Positions 34,101 to 39,178 of a DNA stretch of 39,178 nucleotides are shown here, piece by piece. The DNA comes from Oscillospiraceae bacterium (GTDB lineage: Bacteria; Bacillota; Clostridia; Oscillospirales; Acutalibacteraceae): NCBI GenBank assembly GCA_902769255.1, contig CACXOM010000016.1, positions 1-39,178 of the forward strand, in the 5' to 3' direction. The translations under genes were made by a program, and so were the position numbers. Below the pieces are notes generated by a model that saw only the letters and a list, made by a program, of their open reading frames with translations, was not told where the DNA came from and did no database searches. Within the stretch, counting starts at the first letter, position 1. Each line of letters opens with the position of its first letter.

Positions 34101-35741
34101 TCCGCCTTTTTCAACGCTTTCAACTCGCAAAAATTTACCGTCCTCAATACCGCCAAAAAGATTTTCAAGCCACTTTTGATATTTTGATTTATTAAACACT
34201 TCATCAAATTTGGCATTCATTTTTTCTAAATCAAGTTTAGTTTCTATGCTTTTTGCACCTTTCTTATAATATCGCATAACTCGCGATAATAAATCAGCAA
34301 CCCCACTTGAATTTAATGTATCTTTAACCTCTTCTTCTGTTAAATCTAAAGTTTCAACCAACCCTTTTTCATAAGCGTTTATAAATTCTTTTTTGTGTTT
34401 TTTTAACCATTCTCTTCTATTATTTTTATTATTTCCAAAATCGTTTATTGCTTCATTTTCAAGTTCAGAAATAATATAATCATATAACTTTTGATTTTCA
34501 ACAGATAATGTTTTAGTTTCCTCTTTATAAATCGGTTCAATGATAATTCCATTATCAGCGAGGAAAACTTCCTGCATATTTCTATCTTGCAAAAGTTTTT
34601 GAATTAGGTTTTTTTCGCCGTTTTCTCTTGAAAGATAAATTTGTGCATTATCTTCATCAGAAAATTTATACAACGGTCTTGCAACACTACCGTATTTTTC
34701 AGATAGTTTTTGATATTTTTTGCTTATCCTATCAATAACTTTTTCGTTCGGCTTAAAAACAGGCTCTGGTCGCATTGGAGTATAAGCGTCACCGCCATAA
34801 ACTTTATTTGCTTTGTTTTTTTGCGGGTCAATAGTTTCAGAATTAAAAATAAGCGAAATCTTGCCAAAATCATTATGGGGTTTATTTACTCTTGTAACCG
34901 CAATTGACGGCATAGGCATTCCGCCTAATTCTAATGCTTCTAAAAGTTTTTCTTCATTAACATTATGAACCGCCACCAAATCTTTTGTTTCTTCAACAGG
35001 TTCGCTTAAACTAAATCTCTCTTCCCCAACGAGTGAGTATTTACCACCGGTAAAATCGTGCGTGTCATAGTCAATATTATTATCAATAGAAAATTTACCA
35101 TTGACATTTTCAGAATTATCGTGTATATTATTAGTAGTGTGTGTTTCCTCTCTACGGTTTTGTGCCGCAGTGGAAGTGTCCACTATTTCTTTTTGCGTTA
35201 AATTAACAATATCATAAAGTAACGCAACACCGTTTTTTGTTGTTCCTACTATTACATCAGCGGAATAGCCATTATTTCCGACTTTAATATCAACGACACC
35301 ACGAGCAAATTCTTTAAAATTATCTTTGCGTTTATGTTTGATTTCTTCGTTTATATAATTCTTTGCAATTTCTAAAATTTCATCTGCATTATTAAAAGAA
35401 TTCATTTTGTCTGTAAATGCTTGTTTATTATTCTTTAACAATGATTCTGCATTTTTAGAGTGTTGCCACTCATTAACAGTTCGATTGTTAATTCCAATTC
35501 TTTGACCTTTGACATTCACAAAACCATTAAACTTTTCATTTAATATAGATTTTAATGCACCTGTAATTTCTTTTGCAGTATCATTAATAGAAACTATTGT
35601 TTTATCAACATTAACATACTTTGTTCCGTCATCAGCAGTGACTATAATCTCTTTAACACCGTTATCGGTGTTTTTATTTTTCGTATTTTCTTGTGCCGCG
35701 ATATACAAACTTTCAAAATATGTCAGGCAAAGTATAGGCAA
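31152..35741 (-). CDS. Orphan phage/ICE-type large polyvalent protein, probably 5'-truncated
   Basis: 1529 residues if read from a TTG at 35741. Modules in order: a BECR/LPD3-like nuclease-type domain (about 30-185, ending KDNFKEFARGVVDIKVGNN); a polyvalent module with VAVHNVNEEK, GGMPMPSIAVTR and YGGDAYTPMRPEP (about 250-400); a helical region; an HExxH metallopeptidase (H752-E753-L-T-H756) with a possible third ligand near E827; a domain at about 905-1070; a second copy of the LPD3-like domain (about 1115-1270, again KDNFKEFARG); and an ART-like domain (about 1303-1500, LYHGTT, VYLKIDNPLIID, VVFYPNQIKSA). Short K/R-Y/F-S-L/I motifs separate modules. Such proteins are carried by phages and conjugative elements and delivered with DNA. 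No ATG or good ribosome site starts the frame, and the open frame begins in a linker sequence, so it is probably a C-terminal remnant. No other phage genes are nearby. Confidence 0.75.
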   Translation of the reverse strand: MPILCLTYFESLYIAAQENTKNKNTDNGVKEIIVTADDGTKYVNVDKTIVSINDTAKEITGALKSILNEKFNGFVNVKGQRIGINNRTVNEWQHSKNAESLLKNNKQAFTDKMNSFNNADEILEIAKNYINEEIKHKRKDNFKEFARGVVDIKVGNNGYSADVIVGTTKNGVALLYDIVNLTQKEIVDTSTAAQNRREETHTTNNIHDNSENVNGKFSIDNNIDYDTHDFTGGKYSLVGEERFSLSEPVEETKDLVAVHNVNEEKLLEALELGGMPMPSIAVTRVNKPHNDFGKISLIFNSETIDPQKNKANKVYGGDAYTPMRPEPVFKPNEKVIDRISKKYQKLSEKYGSVARPLYKFSDEDNAQIYLSRENGEKNLIQKLLQDRNMQEVFLADNGIIIEPIYKEETKTLSVENQKLYDYIISELENEAINDFGNNKNNRREWLKKHKKEFINAYEKGLVETLDLTEEEVKDTLNSSGVADLLSRVMRYYKKGAKSIETKLDLEKMNAKFDEVFNKSKYQKWLENLFGGIEDGKFLRVESVEKGGVDIKLNNGDVIDVYNADFGNNSLSDLINYGVQIDGTAATANAFIGAFNGSSQSVESYALNFNEVYTKAKSGISLQAILSNKGIVLNESAKKVAYKLAQLNASEEAKQKENAKKSTSEAYFDDSAIQGMTLTKKQKNAVLVAEVISKVLNVNVKLFVSGVDEQGNKIGENGSYNADTNTISIDVDAGINNISESGLNGAMLRTLSHELTHHFESLQKGKTSKEYKEFQQTVFESKVFKKWVKTYSSIKAEQIEGSYNSLDEYREAMAELYETKDKSIIDCEITATFVADNLFKDDFGGIGRLATELKGTKRQRFVSFMKNIFKKFKGAISGINKLEKRFESLYGAAKENVQNKNTDNGVKKYDIVTLENGKTYVRASENRNVITGKTLSERRADITKFFNSLLDENGKLDIETEEGDILTLTKKETANKARDNYKTVNGKRIKMSDDEFLVKLHAETHIDELAKTSKKFNSASDTKQHSFAKDGFTYRTAYFEDYDGSFHKITLSIGNDGKTATVYNVGQIKKDSLPSETKIVSVEGSKPRGKLSYTNSISENNENVNRKYSLEKTTDNKAVVVIDENILDGVAKKDWVKTVKKVISEKFSNGIPIGNRLIKVNKVTKNEFANSKYTHYLKTTDGTIYADKYKSANNLDEIVLATTNYINEDLKHERKDNFKEFARGEVLLRVGNNDYKANVIVGTTKADNMVLYDIINFKTTNFDIKKEALLRTEKSQKVNFSRNAGSASTNSISENNENVNTQFEARDTEYMQAVEKGDTETAQKLVDDVAMQWGAYSEDGKKPLKLYHGTTNQEETRVWNSKARSYDTTYTPIRVFKKQYGKQVGHFFNDDIDNAGGYGSFLYSVYLKIDNPLIIDCNGQNYGAISFDGKEMDTYEWADYAKKKRYDGVIFKNISDGVDYNALSKLTTDYVVFYPNQIKSADPVTYDDNGNVIPLSERFKEDNADIRYSLEKGRDYFDIDENDEVTYIPK

Positions 35742-35756
35742 AAAAGTTTTGCCTAT
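35734..35756. repeat. Perfect 10-bp hairpin at the 5' edge of the polyvalent frame
   Basis: ATAGGCAAAA (35734-35743), AAG, TTTTGCCTAT (35747-35756). It overlaps the only candidate start codon and may mark the break point of the truncated gene. Confidence 0.6.
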
Positions 35757-35806
35757 TTTAGTGTTTTCAAGGCTAAACTAAGAAGGTTTAAAATTTGATA
35801 AAAAAT

Positions 35807-35843
35807 GAAAAATCCGCTAAAACAAAGCGTTTTAGCGGATTTT
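35807..35843 (-). terminator. Terminator of the tRNA-Met/tRNA-Trp transcript
   Basis: CCGCTAAAAC (35814-35823) pairs with GTTTTAGCGG (35829-35838), extended by AAAAAT / ATTTTT. It lies 5 bases beyond the tRNA-Trp 3' end. Confidence 0.88.
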
Positions 35844-35847
35844 TATT

Positions 35848-35923
35848 TGGCAGGGGCAGAAGGACTTGAACCCTCGGCACGTGGTTTTGGAGACCACTGC
35901 TCTACCAACTGAGCTATACCCCT
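35848..35923 (-). tRNA. tRNA-Trp (CCA)
   Basis: 76 bases with encoded CCA. Anticodon loop CTCCAAA gives CCA. Acceptor AGGGGTA pairs with TGCCCCT, discriminator G. Confidence 0.95.
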
Positions 35924-35944
35924 ATATTTAGTTTGAAATGCGGT

Positions 35945-36021
35945 TGGTGGAGCATCAGGGACTCGAACCCCGGACCGTCCGGTTATGAGCCGGGAGCTCT
36001 AACCAACTGAGCTAATGCTCC
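35945..36021 (-). tRNA. tRNA-Met (CAT), elongator-type
   Basis: 77 bases with encoded CCA, anticodon CAT, acceptor GGAGCAT / ATGCTCC with a paired 1-72 (G-C), so not an initiator. A tRNA-Ile with a lysidine-modified CAT anticodon cannot be excluded by eye. It is transcribed ahead of tRNA-Trp from the same promoter. Confidence 0.85.
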
Positions 36022-36038
36022 TTAAAACCGCAAAACTA

Positions 36039-36066
36039 ATTATATCATAAATTCTTGATTTGTCAA
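36039..36066 (-). promoter_or_regulatory. Promoter of the tRNA-Met/tRNA-Trp pair
   Basis: Minus strand TTGACA (36066-36061), 16-bp spacer, TATAAT (36044-36039) preceded by TGA. Confidence 0.85.
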
Positions 36067-36120
36067 TATCTTTTTGCAAAATTTGCGCTGTTTTTTTTGA
36101 AAAATAATTGTATTTCTCTA

Positions 36121-36148
36121 TTGAAAAATTTATTTAATGTGTTATAAT
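36121..36148 (+). promoter_or_regulatory. Promoter of trkA-trkH
   Basis: TTGAAA (36121-36126), 16-bp spacer, TATAAT (36143-36148) preceded by TGT. No potassium or cyclic-di-AMP riboswitch is visible in the 31-base leader. Confidence 0.72.
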
Positions 36149-36179
36149 TTTATTGACATAAATTATTTGAGGGTGAATT

Positions 36180-37538
36180 ATGGATATTATAGTTGCCGGC
36201 TGCGGAAAAATTGGCAGTTCAATAATTTCAAATTTAATTAAAGAGGGGCATAATATTACTGCAATTGACAATGACCCCGAACAACTTTCTGCTGTTACAA
36301 ATATTTTTGATATTATGGGTATTTGCGGTAACGGTGCAGATGTTGATATTTTGAACGAAGCGGGTATTGATAAGTCAAGGCTTTTTGTTGCTGTTACGGG
36401 TTCTGACGAACTTAATATGCTCGCTTGTTACATTGCGCGAAAACTTGGCGCAAGGCACACAATAGCAAGAATCAGAAACCCTGAATATAATGATGAAAGT
36501 TTAGGATTTATTAAGAATCACTTGAATTTATCAATTTCGATTAACCCAGAAGCATTGACTGCAAGGGAGCTTTTTAATATTTTGAAATTCCCTTCTGCTA
36601 TTAAAGTAGAAAATTTCGGCAGAAGAAGTTTTGAAATGGTCGAAATTCTTTTAAAATCTAACTCGCATTTGGACAGTATTCAAATAAGCGAATTGAATAA
36701 TAAATATAATTCAAAAGTTTTGGTTTGCGCAGTTGAGCGTGAGGGCAAAACTTATATTCCTGACGGTAACTTTGTTTTGCAAAGTGGCGACAGATTGGGT
36801 GTTGTTGCAAAGCCGGAAGAAATGCAAAGATTCTTCAAACCGCTCGGAATTTTCAAAAAACAAGCTAAAAGCGTTATGATTTTAGGCGGTAGCCGTATTG
36901 CTTATTATCTGGCAAAACTGCTTATTGAAGACGGTTGTTCGGTCAAAATTATTGAAAAAGACAGAGAAGTTTGCCATAATCTTTGCGATGTTTTGCCGAA
37001 AGCTGACATAATAAACGGTGACGGCACCGCAAGTGAATTGCTTTATGAAGAAGGTATTAGCTCTGTTGATGCTTTTGTTTCGCTTACGGGCATTGATGAA
37101 ACTAATGTTTTGATGTCGCTTTTTGCATCATCAATCGGCGTTCCAAAAGTAATAACTAAAATTAATCGTCCCGAACTTGCTAAAATTGCAGGAAATCTCG
37201 GACTTGAAAGTATAATATCACCGCAAAAAATTACTTCAAATATTTTTGTAAGATATGCGAGAGCGGTTGAAAATTCGCTCGGCAGTAAAGTTGAAACTCT
37301 TTATAAAATTATGAATGACAATGCCGAAGTGCTTGAATTTAATGTTTCGGAAGATTTTAAACAGGTTAGCATTCCGCTTAAAGAATTGTCGTTAAAATCA
37401 GGCATTATTATTGCCGGTATAATTAGGGGTAGAAAAACAATTATTCCAAACGGTGATGATGTGATTTTAGACGGTGATAAGGTAATTGTTTGCTCTACTG
37501 ACCACAGATTGAGAGATTTATCTGACATTATAAAATAA
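36180..37538 (+). CDS. trkA: Trk potassium uptake regulatory subunit TrkA
   Basis: 452 residues with two RCK units in tandem, as in full TrkA. First Rossmann loop GCGKIGSSI (7-15) with the acidic strand end AIDNDPEQL; second Rossmann at about 230 (VMILGGSRIAYYLAKLL, then IIEKDREVCHNL). Each is followed by a TrkA-C domain (LDSIQISELN, VSIPLKELSL). It binds NAD(H)/ATP in the cytosol and gates the TrkH channel encoded 14 bases downstream. The start has GAGGGTG at 4 bases. Confidence 0.95.
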   Translation: MDIIVAGCGKIGSSIISNLIKEGHNITAIDNDPEQLSAVTNIFDIMGICGNGADVDILNEAGIDKSRLFVAVTGSDELNMLACYIARKLGARHTIARIRNPEYNDESLGFIKNHLNLSISINPEALTARELFNILKFPSAIKVENFGRRSFEMVEILLKSNSHLDSIQISELNNKYNSKVLVCAVEREGKTYIPDGNFVLQSGDRLGVVAKPEEMQRFFKPLGIFKKQAKSVMILGGSRIAYYLAKLLIEDGCSVKIIEKDREVCHNLCDVLPKADIINGDGTASELLYEEGISSVDAFVSLTGIDETNVLMSLFASSIGVPKVITKINRPELAKIAGNLGLESIISPQKITSNIFVRYARAVENSLGSKVETLYKIMNDNAEVLEFNVSEDFKQVSIPLKELSLKSGIIIAGIIRGRKTIIPNGDDVILDGDKVIVCSTDHRLRDLSDIIK

Positions 37539-37552
37539 CGGGAGTATTTTTA

Positions 37553-38995
37553 ATGAATCGAAGAATGGTTTTATATATGGTCGGTCAAATGGTAAAAGTT
37601 GAGGCGGCTTTAATGGTTTTACCGTTGATTGTTTCAATAATTTATCAAAACGACTGTGTATTTTCTTTTTTAAATTCAATTGCAATAGCGCTTGTTTTCG
37701 GTTTTTTCTTAACAATTGTTTTTAAGCCGAGCAATCACATAATCTATGCAAAAGAGGGCTTTGTTATTGTTGCTCTTTCTTGGCTTACATTATCGTTAAT
37801 TGGTGCTTTGCCTTTTACAATAAGCGGTGAAATTCCTAATTATATTAACGCATTTTTTGAAACCGTAAGCGGTTTTACCACAACAGGTGCTTCAATACTT
37901 AAAGATGTTGAAAGTTTAAGCGAAGGCATTTTGTTTTGGCGAAGTTTTACCCATTGGGTAGGCGGAATGGGCGTTTTGGTGTTTATTATGGCTATAATTC
38001 CGACAACAACCGACCGTTCTATGCACATTTTGAAAGCGGAAGTTCCCGGACCGATTGTCGGCAAACTCGTTCCGAGATTGAAAGATACCGCAAAAATTCT
38101 TTATTTAATTTACATTGTAATGACCGCGTTAGAATTTATTTTCTTGCTGTGCGGTGAAATGAATTGGTTTGAAAGCGCAATTCATTCTTTTGGCACGGCC
38201 GGCACCGGTGGATTTGGTATAAAAAACACAAGTCTTGGCGGTTACAGCTCTTATTCGCAATGGGTTATAACAGCGTTTATGCTGATGTTCTCGCTGAATT
38301 TTAACCTTTATTATTTGCTTATTTTAAGAAAATTCCGCTCTGTTATTAAAAGCGGTGAAATGTGGTTTTTCCTTGGCGTTTATACAAGTGCGGTTGCACT
38401 TGTTACAGCAAATGTTTATCCGATTTATGAAAATGCTTCCACTGCTCTTAGACAAGCTGCATTTCAGTCGGCTTCGATAATATCAACAACAGGATTTTCA
38501 ACGGCTGATTTTAATTTATGGCCGGGACTTTCAAAAGCAATTTTACTGTTGCTTATGTTTATCGGCGGTTGCGCAGGTTCAACTGCAGGCGGACTAAAAT
38601 CGGCTCGAATTGTTTTGATTGTAAAAATTATTAAAAGAGAGCTTAAAAGAATGTTGCACCCAAGAAGCGTTGAGAATGTGCGACTTGAGGGCAAAAAGGT
38701 TGATAATTTAACATTAAACGGCGTTACAACATACTTTGCACTTTATGCGGCTTGTTTTGTTTTAGTTTTCTTTGTGCTTTCTTTTGAAGATTTCAGCATT
38801 GAAACAAATCTTTCGGCAACGGCTGCTTGCTTTAACAATATAGGACCGGGTCTTGGCGATGTAGGACCTGCATCAAATTACTTTGCTTATTCGGCGCTAT
38901 CAAAAATAACGCTGTCGATTGCAATGTTGCTCGGCAGATTAGAAATTTATCCAATTATAATATCACTCACCCCATCAACTTGGGCTAAAAAATAA
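37553..38995 (+). CDS. trkH: Trk potassium uptake channel subunit TrkH
   Basis: 480 residues, with the hydrophobic M-P-M units of the TrkH/KtrB superfamily. The four selectivity-filter segments are all visible: VSGFTTTGAS, GTAGTGGFGI, ISTTGFSTAD and NNIGPGLGDVGP. The extra N-terminal helices place it with TrkH rather than KtrB. It takes up K+ under control of TrkA. GGGAG precedes the start. After it, 38996-39064 holds only a weak 5-bp hairpin (TCTCT / AGAGA) and no clear terminator; the hairpin at the end of the IS may serve. Confidence 0.95.
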   Translation: MNRRMVLYMVGQMVKVEAALMVLPLIVSIIYQNDCVFSFLNSIAIALVFGFFLTIVFKPSNHIIYAKEGFVIVALSWLTLSLIGALPFTISGEIPNYINAFFETVSGFTTTGASILKDVESLSEGILFWRSFTHWVGGMGVLVFIMAIIPTTTDRSMHILKAEVPGPIVGKLVPRLKDTAKILYLIYIVMTALEFIFLLCGEMNWFESAIHSFGTAGTGGFGIKNTSLGGYSSYSQWVITAFMLMFSLNFNLYYLLILRKFRSVIKSGEMWFFLGVYTSAVALVTANVYPIYENASTALRQAAFQSASIISTTGFSTADFNLWPGLSKAILLLLMFIGGCAGSTAGGLKSARIVLIVKIIKRELKRMLHPRSVENVRLEGKKVDNLTLNGVTTYFALYAACFVLVFFVLSFEDFSIETNLSATAACFNNIGPGLGDVGPASNYFAYSALSKITLSIAMLLGRLEIYPIIISLTPSTWAKK

Positions 38996-39064
38996 AAATC
39001 TCTGCGTAGAGAATCGGAAAGCATTTAACAAATATAAAATTACAAAAAGAGACTGCTTAATGAT

Positions 39065-39107
39065 ATGCACCCCAAAAGTTAGACACTTTTGGAGGTGCAT
39101 ATTTTTT
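39065..39107 (+). terminator. Stem-loop at the IS left end
   Basis: ATGCACC-CCAAAAG (39065-39078) pairs with CTTTTGG-A-GGTGCAT (39086-39100), 14 bp with one bulged A, followed by six T. It acts as a terminator for transcripts entering from trkH and also hides the GGAGG site of the transposase gene. Confidence 0.65.
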
Positions 39108-39178
39108 ATGGGTGAAACAGGAAGAAAAAACAAAAAATATAGTGCAGAATTCAAAATAGGTGTTATAATGGATATGCG
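39066..39178 (+). mobile_element. Left end of an IS3-family-like insertion sequence (cut by window)
   Basis: The terminus TGCACCCCAAAAGTTAGACA and the short leader to an OrfA-like start match what I recall of IS3-family (IS150-type) elements. The right end, target duplication and main transposase lie outside the window. Confidence 0.72.
39108..39178 (+). CDS. IS3-type transposase OrfA, N-terminal fragment
   Basis: The ATG at 39108 opens MGETGRKNKKYSAEFKIGVI and continues to the window edge. The K-K-Y-S-A-E-F-K segment is the usual opening of IS3-family OrfA helix-turn-helix proteins. GGAGG at 39091-39095 lies 12 bases upstream, inside the stem-loop. Only about 23 codons are visible. Confidence 0.72.
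   Translation, partial: MGETGRKNKKYSAEFKIGVIMDM

Noticed and set aside
31041-35780. Prophage
   Set aside because: No capsid, terminase, portal, tail, integrase or repressor gene is present, and I found no copy of the tRNA-Trp 3' end at the far side. Only one polyvalent-type frame and a possible endolysin remain.

Overview
The window is AT-rich DNA from a spore-forming, Gram-positive, probably gut-dwelling Clostridia member. A Ruminococcaceae/Oscillospirales-like host is an inference. The support is an alpha/beta-type small acid-soluble spore protein, Gram-positive signal peptides and lysins, AGGAGG-type ribosome sites, a secreted GH5 glycanase with BspA-type leucine-rich repeats, and promoters that nearly all carry a TGn extended -10.

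Layout. 1-1630: a secreted jelly-roll protein followed by a 45-residue acidic peptide. 1664-2078: an initiator tRNA gene and terminator, with a 70-bp exact copy of the tRNA 3' end plus terminator beyond a GC-rich structured insert. 2085-9285 (minus): a tight operon of sugar isomerase, FAD-linked oxidase, Fe-S protein, a broken aldolase/iolB chimera, FGGY kinase and a fused EtfB-EtfA. It looks like sugar breakdown coupled to oxidation of a 2-hydroxy acid through an ETF. 9314-10040: a PAP2 phosphatase and tRNA-Ala. 10148-16222: a 1986-residue secreted glycanase. 16225-18816: DUF1653 protein, spore protein, WYL regulator, an unknown protein and tRNA-Ser.

18797-28486 (minus) is the most interesting part. 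A cobalamin riboswitch with its own terminator precedes six tightly packed genes: a beta-propeller protein with a DUF4430-like domain, a membrane-anchored DUF4430 protein, a membrane-anchored alpha/alpha-repeat (prenyltransferase-like) protein, and a MoxR ATPase, DUF58 and transglutaminase-like trio. DUF4430 and alpha/alpha repeats are the two fold types that make up animal intrinsic factor and transcobalamin, and a beta-propeller is the fold of Bacteroides BtuG. The operon therefore looks like a surface system for capturing vitamin B12 or related corrinoids in a Gram-positive cell. Its transglutaminase-like member has Ser at the catalytic Cys position.

28541-31040: a G5/GH73 glucosaminidase and a leaderless GH25 lysozyme. 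31152-35741 (minus): an orphan, 5'-truncated 1529-codon polyvalent protein of phage/ICE type, with two related nuclease-like domains, an HExxH peptidase and an ART-like domain, next to tRNA-Trp and tRNA-Met. 36121-38995: trkA-trkH potassium uptake. 39066 to the end: the left end of an IS3-like element, cut by the window edge.
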